Shown here: positions 1 through 5,995 of the stretch, in pieces | How positions within the stretch are numbered: position 1 is the first letter of the stretch | Layout of the letters: each line of letters opens with the position of its first letter | DNA from: an uncultured bacterium | Lineage (GTDB): Bacteria > Desulfobacterota > Binatia > HRBIN30 | Assembly: GCA_937975525.1 (NCBI GenBank) | Contig: CALJUJ010000280.1 | Coordinates: 1 to 5,995 of the forward strand | DNA: 5,995 nucleotides | Reading direction: 5' to 3' | The notes under the pieces: model-generated | What the model was told of the DNA's origin: nothing | The model's input: the letters and a program-made list of their open reading frames with translations, nothing else | Database searches by the model: none | Program-made: the position numbers and the translations under genes

Positions 1-659
1 CGGCCGCCCCCCAGCCCCCGCCCCCGCCCCGCAGCCGGCGCGGCGGGCCCCGCAGGCACGACGGGTCCGGTCGGCCCGGCAGGTGCGTCGCCGTTCCTGC
101 TCAACGGCTTCAACGCCTACTACACGCAGGGCAACGTCGGCGTGGGCGTGGGCAGCCCGCAGTACCGGCTGCAGGTCGCCGGCAGCACGCCGAAGCTCGT
201 CTATGCGCGCACCGGCACCAACGACGCGGTCGCCGTGGAGGGCGCGGCGACGGCTCCGGGCAGCACGGCGCTGCGCGGGATCGCGACCAACAGCTCGTCG
301 ACGGCCGTGCGCGGCGAGCAGACCTCGTCGAACAGCGCCGCGAGCGCGATCTCCGGGACGGCGGCGGGCGACCAGGCGACCGGCGTCTTCGGCGAAGTGA
401 CGCACACGAACGGCTTCACGTTCGGCGTGCTCGGCATCACCCACAGCACCGGCGGCACCGGGGTGTACGGGGTGGCGACGGCGACCAGCGGGAACACCGC
501 CGGCGTGCACGGCACGACGGCGTCGCCCGACGGGGTCGGGGTGTTGGCACAGACCAGCGCGTCGACCGGCGAGACCTACGCCGTGCGCGGCACGACCGCG
601 TCGACCGCGGGCGCGGCGATCCGCGGCGACTCGACGGCGACCAGCGGCATGACCTCTCG
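1..659 (+). CDS. Tail-fibre/collagen-like surface protein, 5' part (partial, frameshifted gene)
   Basis: The reading frame is open from the first base, so the gene starts outside the window. In order, the protein shows a Pro/Arg-rich stretch, six collagen-type G-X-Y triplets (bases 37-90), and then the segment GNVGVGVGSPQYRLQV (bases 130-177). That segment has the 'G-N-V-G-I-G-t-x-x-P-x-x-x-L-x-V' form found at the head of many tail-fibre and surface proteins. Repeats spaced 12-14 residues apart and built on A/G-V-x-G follow, such as GVFG, GVLG, GVYG and GVHG. The frame stays good to about base 655. The repeats then continue in the frame one base back, so this entry and the next are one gene. 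Reading on in this frame to base 1191 gives Arg/Pro/Ala-rich nonsense. I infer an extracellular, probably trimeric fibrous protein. The family reading is fairly secure; the exact role is unknown. Confidence 0.75.
37..90 (+). repeat. Collagen-like G-X-Y triplets (6 copies)
   Basis: In the open frame, six consecutive triplets read GAA, GPA, GTT, GPV, GPA and GAS. Glycine at every third residue with Pro in second place is the collagen-like pattern of bacterial surface proteins, where it forms a trimeric stalk. The run may have begun further upstream, because bases 1-36 are C-rich and read as Pro/Arg-rich in this frame. Confidence 0.7.
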
Positions 660-1061
660 ACCTACGCGCCGGGCGTGCTCGGCACCTCGGCGGACGGATA
701 CGCGCCCGGCGTCGAGGGCACCAACTCCAACGCGTCCGGCCAGGGCGTGCGCGGCATCGCGACCGGCGCCTTCGGGAGCGGGGTGGTCGGGCTCGCCAGC
801 GGACCGACGACCAGGTTCGCGGTCGAGGGCCAGAACGCCGCCGATGACCCCGCCGCGACCACCTACGGCGTCTACGGCTTCTCGAACGGCAAGCTGCCCG
901 GCGACAACGGGCGTTCGCGGGGCGTCTACGGCTACGCCCAGTCGGCGCGCGCGCGCGGCGTCTACGGGTACGCCACCGGCTTGGTCGCGAGCCCGACTGA
1001 TGAAGCCTGCGGGGTCTACGGTAGCGGCGCCACGAACATCTACGGCGTCTACAGCGACGGC
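232..1061 (+). repeat. Coding repeats built on A/G-V-x-G, 12-17 residue period
   Basis: Roughly twenty imperfect units share a core of A/G-V-x-G followed by small polar residues (Thr, Ser, Ala, Asn, Gly). The DNA is most similar between the late GVYG units near bases 866, 929 and 958, where ggcgtctacgg recurs. Each unit probably forms one turn or short strand of a beta-helical or beta-prism fibre. The near-identical DNA makes the region prone to slippage or misassembly, which is relevant to the frame break near base 655. Confidence 0.7.
645..662 (+). other. Apparent one-base frameshift in the tail-fibre-like gene
   Basis: Upstream the protein reads ...GDSTATSGMT in the frame of base 1. Downstream it reads STYAPGVLGTSADG in the frame one base back. 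One extra base in cctctcgacc (for example a second T, giving Thr-Ser-Ser-Thr-Tyr) would join them cleanly. A longer deletion of 3n+1 bases between repeat units would have the same effect. There is no long homopolymer here and no classic slippery heptamer, so a sequencing or assembly error or a genuine mutation is more likely than programmed frameshifting. Confidence 0.7.
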
Positions 1062-1655
1062 GACCTCGGCGCGTCGGGCACCAAGGCGTTCCTGCAGCCG
1101 CACCCGCACGACCCGTCGCTCGCGGTGCGCTTCGTCTGCCTCGAGGGCAACGAGGCGGGCACGTACTTCCGCGGCACGGCGCAGCTCGTGAACGGCACGG
1201 CCGAGATCCCGATCCCGGAGTCGTGGCGGCTGTGCTCGGCCGACGAACAGATCACCGTGCAGGTCACGGCGGTCGGCGGGCCCGCGGTGCTGTTCGTCGC
1301 CGAGAAGTCGCGCGAGCGCATCGTCGTGCAGGGCTCGCCCGACGTCGCGTTCGACTACCACGTCAACGGCGTGCGGCAGGGCTACGAGACGATCGAGACG
1401 GTGCTGCCGAACGGCTTCTTCCGGCCCGACGTGCGCGGCGTACCCTACGGCCGCCACCTCAGCGAAGGCATCCGGCGCATCCTGGTGCAGAACGGCACGC
1501 TGAACCCGGACTTCACGCCGAACGAGGCGACCGCGGCCCGGCTCGGCTGGGAGCTCTCCGACCCCGAGGACCCGGACACGTGGGTCGAGCACCCGTGGGT
1601 CCAGGACTACGTGCAGGGCCCGGCTCCCGCGCCGTTCGGCGCCCACAACCGCTGA
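657..1655 (+). CDS. Tail-fibre-like surface protein, 3' part with conserved C-terminal domain
   Basis: This continues the preceding gene after a -1 frame change. About 130 residues of further repeats (GVLG, GVEG, GVRG, GVVG, AVEG, then four GVYG and one GVYS) lead to a non-repeat C-terminal domain from about base 1077. The domain begins KAFLQPHPHDPS, followed by FVCLEGNEAGTYFRG, AEIPIPESWR, ITVQVTAVGGP and DVAFDYHVNGVR. It resembles the domain of Bacteroidota and planctomycete proteins whose conserved segment reads roughly 'K-x-F-x-x-x-H-P-x-D-P ... ES/EG ... Y-x-G ... P-x-x-F'. It sits where many tail-fibre proteins carry a self-cleaving peptidase S74 chaperone, whose catalytic region I do not see. 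An isolated start at 675 (ATG) exists, but it falls mid-repeat and is unlikely to be native. The gene stops with TGA at 1653-1655, and the next gene starts 11 bases later, suggesting co-transcription. Confidence 0.8.
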   Translation, partial: STYAPGVLGTSADGYAPGVEGTNSNASGQGVRGIATGAFGSGVVGLASGPTTRFAVEGQNAADDPAATTYGVYGFSNGKLPGDNGRSRGVYGYAQSARARGVYGYATGLVASPTDEACGVYGSGATNIYGVYSDGDLGASGTKAFLQPHPHDPSLAVRFVCLEGNEAGTYFRGTAQLVNGTAEIPIPESWRLCSADEQITVQVTAVGGPAVLFVAEKSRERIVVQGSPDVAFDYHVNGVRQGYETIETVLPNGFFRPDVRGVPYGRHLSEGIRRILVQNGTLNPDFTPNEATAARLGWELSDPEDPDTWVEHPWVQDYVQGPAPAPFGAHNR

Positions 1656-1658
1656 GGA
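1654..1658 (+). promoter_or_regulatory. Ribosome binding site GAGGA for the second gene
   Basis: GAGGA overlaps the TGA stop of the preceding gene and lies 8 bases before the ATG at 1667. It fixes that ATG as the start, rather than the much earlier in-frame ATG at 1223, and implies coupled translation of the two genes. Confidence 0.65.
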
Positions 1659-1666
1659 CGAACGCG

Positions 1667-2494
1667 ATGTCGCACCTCGCACCCGTGGCGGTGGCGCTCG
1701 CCCTCGTCGCCGCTCCCGCCGTCGCGCAGGGCGCCGCCAGCAGCGACCACGTCGTCGTGCCGGTCGCCTTCGCCGACGGCGGCACCAGCCAGAGCGCGAC
1801 GTACGCGCTCGAGGGCGCGTTCGGCCCGGCGCCGTCGGCGGCGGTCGCGTTCTCGTCCGGCTACGCGCTGGCCGTCGGCTTCGCGGCCGCGCTCGACGTG
1901 CCGATCGGGCCGACGCCGCACCTGACCGGCACGGCGCCGCCCTACGCGACGATGCGAAGCGGCGCGAGCCTGACGGTGCACGGCACCGGGCTGATCTGGG
2001 GCACGTCGCCGCAGCTGACGATCGGTGGCGTGCCGGCGGCGATCGGCTCGCGCACCAACGCCGAGCTGACGACGGCGCTGCCGATCCAGCCGGCGCCCGG
2101 CTGGCAGCCGGTGACGTTCACGAGCGGCGGCGCGACGACGACGCTCGCGCGCGGGGTCGGGGTCCTGCCGCTGCTCGACATGGAGCCGGCGATCGGGATC
2201 GGTGTGCCGAGCGAGCTCGTCTACCGCGGCCGTCAGGGCGACATCGCGCTGTGGTGCCTCGCCAACGGCACGATCCCGCCGGTCCCGCTGCTCGGCCTCG
2301 GCTACGGCCTGGCGCTCGAACCGACGACCTTGGTCGTCGGCGCGCTCGACTTCGTCGCCGACCCGAGCGGCGAGGTGCGGCTGCCGATCCCGGCGCTCAT
2401 CAGCGCGTCGACGCTGTATCTGCAGGTCGCGTCGCTGAGCAACGACCCGGGCTATTCTCCGGGCTCGTTCACGAACGCGCTGCGCGTGTTCTGA
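1667..2494 (+). CDS. Secreted protein with IPT/TIG-like domain
   Basis: A 275-residue protein of unknown function. Residues 1-21 form a typical Sec signal peptide (hydrophobic core LAPVAVALALVAAP, cleavage likely after AVA), so it is exported. Residues about 25-80 are a Gly/Ser/Ala-rich segment ending AAALDVPIGPTP. Residues about 84-165 look like an IPT/TIG beta-sandwich: SLTVHGTGLIWG, then LTIGGVPA, then a V-T-F-T-S-G-G-A strand. A final region of about 105 residues contains LVYRGRQGD and ends SFTNALRVF. This closing style, together with an upstream TIG-like domain, recurs in planctomycete exported proteins as I remember them. The upstream ORF extends in frame to 1223, but that part is antisense to sense in composition and overlaps the neighbouring gene's C-terminal domain. 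The protein probably acts at the cell surface with the fibre-like protein before it; the partnership is inferred only from adjacency. Confidence 0.85.
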   Translation: MSHLAPVAVALALVAAPAVAQGAASSDHVVVPVAFADGGTSQSATYALEGAFGPAPSAAVAFSSGYALAVGFAAALDVPIGPTPHLTGTAPPYATMRSGASLTVHGTGLIWGTSPQLTIGGVPAAIGSRTNAELTTALPIQPAPGWQPVTFTSGGATTTLARGVGVLPLLDMEPAIGIGVPSELVYRGRQGDIALWCLANGTIPPVPLLGLGYGLALEPTTLVVGALDFVADPSGEVRLPIPALISASTLYLQVASLSNDPGYSPGSFTNALRVF

Positions 2495-2656
2495 CGGGAT
2501 GCGAGGTCAGGGCCCCGAGCGCCAGACACAGCCGGACCCAAATGATTGAGTGCTCCGGGTCAAGTCCCGCCTCCGAACCCGTGCTCGCGCTGTTCACGTT
2601 CCATCGACTGGGGCCACGTGATGGCGGCCATCTCGCGACCGGCGTTGCGCCGGGTG

Positions 2657-2684
2657 TTGCGGAGTCTACCCGTGCGACTACACT
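2657..2684 (+). promoter_or_regulatory. Possible promoter giving a leaderless sigma-factor mRNA
   Basis: TTGCGG (2657-2662) and TACACT (2679-2684) are separated by 16 bases and match sigma-70-type boxes at about 3/6 and 4/6 positions. Transcription would start about 7 bases after TACACT, at or next to the ATG at 2692. No Shine-Dalgarno precedes that ATG (cactccccggc), so the message may be leaderless. Upstream lie a perfect inverted repeat ccggcg-ttg-cgccgg (2639-2653) and a shorter one atggc-g-gccat (2621-2631), either of which could be an operator or chance. Otherwise the 197-base gap 2495-2691 holds nothing I can identify, and no T-run terminator follows the upstream gene. Confidence 0.3.
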
Positions 2685-2691
2685 CCCCGGC

Positions 2692-3282
<591 letters not shown>

Positions 3283-3285
3283 TTC

Positions 3286-3690
3286 ATGAAGATGCTCTTG
3301 TTTCTGCTTTTCTCCGGGTTCGCAGGCGTTTCCTTCCTGGGCCTCGCCGATAAGTGCCCCTTCGATTCGGGGGACGACCCAGCCCTTTCTTGTCGGATGA
3401 TCGTGCGCGAGACGCTGGTTGGGGGCGTGGAGTTTGATTGTTCTGGATTCTGCGGATTCGGAGCCTGCGACATGGGCATGGGGGCCGTTCGGACCTGCCT
3501 TTGTAATGGCGTCGCGAACATAACCGGATGCCAGGGCCAGCTGACAACGCTGGGCGGCGTGACGACTCACGATTGTCTCGAAGACGGAAACTTCTGCGTC
3601 GGAATACCGGTGTGCTCTGATGCAGATTATTCGCCACCGGGTGGACGAGGTTGGCCGGGGCACTGGGTCCAGGTGTGTTGCTGCAACTAA
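3286..3690 (+). CDS. Small secreted protein with 14 cysteines, ending Cys-Cys-Cys-Asn
   Basis: A 134-residue protein that I do not recognise as a named family. Residues 1-21 are a signal peptide (MKMLLFLLFSGFAGVSFLGLA) with likely cleavage before Asp22; there is no lipobox, so it should be released rather than lipidated. The mature part of about 113 residues holds 14 cysteines, at 24, 36, 52, 56, 61, 71, 73, 82, 97, 104, 110 and 131-133. This even number would allow seven disulfides. It is also rich in Gly and has few Lys. The density resembles disulfide-stabilised secreted peptides and the Cys-rich small subunit of methylamine dehydrogenase, but I see no sequence match to the latter. The downstream MauE-like gene fits a need for periplasmic disulfide formation. 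Third-position GC is well below that of the first two genes. Function unknown; it could equally be a structural or a secreted effector protein. Confidence 0.85.
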   Translation: MKMLLFLLFSGFAGVSFLGLADKCPFDSGDDPALSCRMIVRETLVGGVEFDCSGFCGFGACDMGMGAVRTCLCNGVANITGCQGQLTTLGGVTTHDCLEDGNFCVGIPVCSDADYSPPGGRGWPGHWVQVCCCN

Positions 3691-3706
3691 TGGAGCGATC
3701 GCTGCC

Positions 3707-5395
3707 ATGATGGATCGTTCGAACTCGCGTATCGACGGAGTGCGTCTGCGCTCCCTGCTCGTGGCAGCGTGCTTCGTGCTCTTGGTGGCGGCCGTGACAA
3801 CCGTGCTTCGAGGGCTCTCCGGGCGCGAAGCGGTGACATGGCCCTCGAAGAGGACGGAACTCGGCGTCGCAGTCCCTGCCACCGAGACCGTCGTCCGAAG
3901 CGAGATCGGCGGTCGACCGTCCCGAAGTTCCGCACAACCGTTTGTCCGCTTCATCGTCCTGGACGGCGCCCGAGGGCATCCTGTTCCCGGCGCCGAAGTA
4001 TGCCTGGTGCCCTTGGCCAGGCTGGTGGACCTCGCAGCGTTCGAAACGCTTGCTGCTACGAATGAGCACGGCGTGTGCGACGTCGAACGCGGGCGGATCC
4101 TCGTCTCCGACTCGACGAGGCTCTGCGTACGCAAGCGGGGATACCCCGTTCATGACGTCCCGAGCCCGCTCGGAGAACGGGTCGAGTTGGTCCTGTGGCC
4201 CGGCGTCGACGTGCACGCGCGGGTCGTGGATTCGCTGGGACGAGGCGTCGCGAACGCCTTGGTCGTCGTTGCGGCTGGTTCGTGTCCGATCGATCTGAAG
4301 AGAATGGTCGAATGGGACGAACAGTCCGGGGACGACCTCCTTCGTCTCCGCCCGGGTATGGCATCAGCTCCGGTGCACATTGCGGCCACCGCCTCGGACG
4401 GATCGGTGCGCATCGAGTCGGTGGCGCCCGGCCGTTACGAGTTGCGCGCGTTCAAGCGGGGCTGGTGGCACGTCGGGGACCGAGAGATCGGCGGTCGCCG
4501 GTCCGATGATCGGGTCGTCGTGCGGTCTGACGGCGGATCGGTGATCGCCCAGATCTGCATGAGTCCGGTCCTGGTTGCCGGTGTGCAAGGTGATCCGAGT
4601 CAAACCCTCGTTGCGGCGTGGGGTGTCGCTCCGGGTCTACGAGCTACGGTCGGCGCGCTGGCCGAGACGATCGCGAGCACCGTGCGTGAGACGCACGGCG
4701 ATTTGGAGTGGCTGACGGTCGGCTACGCCCGCGAGCACGCGGTCGCCAATGCTCGGGTCGTCGTCTACCACGCAGGCTATGGTTGGAGCGAAACCGAAGT
4801 CCCCGTGCAGAGGGTCGCGGAGTTCACGCCGTCACGTCTCTCGCCGGTGGGCGCGCGAGATCCGGCCAAGGAGCCTGGGCGTCTGCTCGTTCGGATCCTG
4901 TCGGAGTCCGGGCGGGGCCTGGAAGAGCAACCGTTCCTGGCCGTTCCGGAAGACGCTTCGCGGGCGGTTGCCGGACGATCGGGGCGGGAGTGCTCCTTAC
5001 CGCCGGGTCGTTACCGGATCCGGTTCCCGGGCAACGACTGGCTTCAGCGACACGTCGCGACGGCGGCAACCGAGGTTCCACCAGGCATGCTCGAAGAGGT
5101 TTCGATCTCGCTGCCGATCGACGTGGCGTCGCTTATCGTCGAGGTTGCCACCTTCGACGGTGAACCGGTTCCCAACGTCACGATGGCGGTCAGCGACGCC
5201 GTAACCAACGAGTTCATAACGAGCTTCGTCACGGCCCTGCGAACGATCCGTCTCGTGATCCCCTTGCAGACGGGCAGGGCCCGTGTGACCCTCGCGTGTC
5301 GGTCCAACGGCATGTCCGCCAGCCAGGAGGTGGAGTTGGCGGCCGATGACGCAGAACAGCCGACGCGCGTCGCGCTGACGATGAGACCGCGATGA
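3707..5395 (+). CDS. Membrane-anchored protein with carboxypeptidase-regulatory-like domains
   Basis: Starting at ATG 3707, the protein has 562 residues; the next codon is also ATG. GGAG at 3692-3695 is the nearest Shine-Dalgarno-like motif, though 11 bases away. The upstream in-frame ATG at 3620 lies inside the Cys-rich gene and would put 29 unrelated residues before the anchor. Arg-rich residues 4-15 precede one hydrophobic helix (about 16-34), giving an inside-to-outside topology with the bulk in the periplasm. Several beta-sandwich segments follow. Those near 78-160 and 165-245 carry the 'V-x-G-A-x-V ... T-x-x-x-G ... P-G-x-Y-x-L' style of CarboxypepD_reg-like domains, for example GHPVPGAEVCLVP, ATNEHGVCDV and VAPGRYELRAF. 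Weaker ones lie near 390-440 (LPPGRYRIRFPG) and 474-555 (DGEPVPNVTMAV). No peptidase active site is seen, so a binding, scaffold or receptor role is more likely than catalysis. It starts 16 bases after the Cys-rich gene and overlaps the next gene by ATGA. Confidence 0.8.
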   Translation: MMDRSNSRIDGVRLRSLLVAACFVLLVAAVTTVLRGLSGREAVTWPSKRTELGVAVPATETVVRSEIGGRPSRSSAQPFVRFIVLDGARGHPVPGAEVCLVPLARLVDLAAFETLAATNEHGVCDVERGRILVSDSTRLCVRKRGYPVHDVPSPLGERVELVLWPGVDVHARVVDSLGRGVANALVVVAAGSCPIDLKRMVEWDEQSGDDLLRLRPGMASAPVHIAATASDGSVRIESVAPGRYELRAFKRGWWHVGDREIGGRRSDDRVVVRSDGGSVIAQICMSPVLVAGVQGDPSQTLVAAWGVAPGLRATVGALAETIASTVRETHGDLEWLTVGYAREHAVANARVVVYHAGYGWSETEVPVQRVAEFTPSRLSPVGARDPAKEPGRLLVRILSESGRGLEEQPFLAVPEDASRAVAGRSGRECSLPPGRYRIRFPGNDWLQRHVATAATEVPPGMLEEVSISLPIDVASLIVEVATFDGEPVPNVTMAVSDAVTNEFITSFVTALRTIRLVIPLQTGRARVTLACRSNGMSASQEVELAADDAEQPTRVALTMRPR

Positions 5396-5796
5396 TCCCG
5401 CGATCCCAAGTTGTCCTTGTTGTCCGGGGCGTTCTGAGCGTCTGCTTGACGGCGAGTGTCGGGCTCAAGTTGCACATGATGTTGGCGCAAGGTCTTCCCC
5501 CAGACATCCCGTCCTCGTCTTTCACGTATCTCTGGGGAGCATGCGCAGCCGAACTGGTGCTTGTCGGGTTGCGTTGGTGGCGGAGGGAGATCGGTTTGGC
5601 GGGCTGCGTTCTCTTTTTCGCCGTGGGTGTCGCATACGCCACGTTGGTCCGTGCCGATCAGTGCGGTTGCCTCGGCAGTCTGGTCGTGGGCTGGAGGAAC
5701 ATGCTTGCCATCTCGGGTATCGGCGGCTCCTTCGCGGTCGTCGGCCTGAGTCAGTGCCTGGACCGCAGCGGGCGTCCGGAAGGGATGGCGCGGTGA
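5392..5796 (+). CDS. MauE/DoxX-like redox-associated membrane protein
   Basis: A 134-residue protein with four predicted membrane helices, at about 7-29, 43-62, 67-86 and 103-122. A Cys-Gly-Cys-Leu-Gly motif sits at 91-95, between helices 3 and 4. Helix 1 ends with a Lys (GLKLHM), helix 2 carries Glu54, and a C-G-C-F/L-G motif follows helix 3. These traits and the length fit the MauE/DoxX family, whose MauE branch is required to mature the disulfide-rich subunit of methylamine dehydrogenase. The presumed role is therefore thiol-disulfide exchange at the membrane, with the two motif cysteines as the reactive pair. The ATG at 5392 overlaps the previous stop as ATGA, which points to translational coupling; no independent Shine-Dalgarno is evident. 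A genuine Mau system is not implied, because no mauA-like gene is present. The likely client is the Cys-rich protein two genes upstream. Confidence 0.7.
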   Translation: MIPRSQVVLVVRGVLSVCLTASVGLKLHMMLAQGLPPDIPSSSFTYLWGACAAELVLVGLRWWRREIGLAGCVLFFAVGVAYATLVRADQCGCLGSLVVGWRNMLAISGIGGSFAVVGLSQCLDRSGRPEGMAR

Positions 5797-5868
5797 CGCG
5801 GTGCATCCGGTCACACCGTCCGGCTTCGCCGCGCTCGATCCGACCGCCGCCGTCCGAGCCGACGCCCG

Positions 5869-5995
5869 TCAGCCGGGCACCGACGAGTACTGACTACCGG
5901 GGTGTTGAAAACCGGATCGCAGCATCAGCCCGATCAGTCCCAAGGCGATCACGATGGTCGGGACGCTGCGCCGTGCCTGTGCGTGAGGCAGACCG
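5869..5995 (-). CDS. C-terminal end of a convergent, probably membrane, protein (partial)
   Basis: On the minus strand, one frame runs from the window edge for 41 codons to a TGA (complement of bases 5869-5871). The peptide contains RRSVPTIVIALGLIGLMLRS and ends GSQYSSVPG. That is a basic stretch, a hydrophobic helix of about 15 residues, and a short polar tail, typical of a membrane protein's end. The start lies beyond the window. The gene converges on the MauE-like gene across a 72-base gap in which I see no T-run terminator. The other frames in this strip give stops or arginine-rich strings. Family unknown. Confidence 0.5.
   Translation of the reverse strand, partial: GLPHAQARRSVPTIVIALGLIGLMLRSGFQHPGSQYSSVPG

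Noticed and set aside
1223..1666. Upstream extension of the TIG-like secreted protein's frame
   Set aside because: It overlaps the conserved C-terminal domain of the preceding gene and is Arg-rich. The signal peptide and GAGGA site place the start at 1667.
576..1682. Minus-strand open frame of 368 codons opposite the fibre-like gene
   Set aside because: Arg/Ala/Val-rich composition and no recognisable motif. It mirrors the repeats of the plus-strand gene.
3620..3706. Earlier ATG start for the carboxypeptidase-regulatory-like protein
   Set aside because: It lies inside the Cys-rich gene and would add 29 residues before an otherwise ordinary N-terminal anchor; ATG 3707 follows the Cys-rich stop.
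5797..5868. Rho-independent terminator between the convergent genes
   Set aside because: Only short weak stems such as cggc-ttc-gccg (5821-5831) and no T-run on either strand.

Overview
The window is GC-rich bacterial DNA. The style of its surface proteins suggests a planctomycete or a relative, but no marker gene confirms this. Three blocks are visible.

Block 1 (bases 1-2494, plus strand) is a two-gene unit of very GC-rich sequence. The first gene is cut by the window's left edge. It encodes a collagen-like and tail-fibre-like surface protein with many G-V-x-G repeats and a conserved C-terminal domain, and it needs a one-base reading-frame correction near base 655. Eleven bases later, with a Shine-Dalgarno over the first gene's stop, comes a secreted protein with an IPT/TIG-like fold. 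Both look like cell-surface or exported structural proteins.

Block 2 (bases 2692-5796, plus strand) is a compact four-gene operon with noticeably lower third-position GC. The genes are a divergent ECF-type sigma factor, a small secreted protein with 14 cysteines, a membrane-anchored protein with several carboxypeptidase-regulatory-like beta-sandwich domains, and a four-helix MauE/DoxX-like membrane protein with a C-G-C motif. The last two genes overlap by ATGA. MauE-type proteins are associated with disulfide formation in a Cys-rich periplasmic partner, so I infer that the operon makes, oxidises and displays the Cys-rich protein under its own sigma factor. No experiment is implied.

The most striking feature is a perfect (CT)26 tract (bases 3208-3259) at the 3' end of the sigma gene, 14 bases before the Shine-Dalgarno of the Cys-rich gene. 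It has the form of a phase-variation locus: each change of copy number moves the sigma stop codon to one of three places around the next start. The sigma gene also carries an apparent one-base deletion in a GGGG run, inside its DNA-binding domain.

Block 3 (bases 5869-5995, minus strand) is the C-terminal end of a convergent gene, probably a membrane protein, that runs off the right edge. No RNA genes, insertion sequences or CRISPR arrays were seen.
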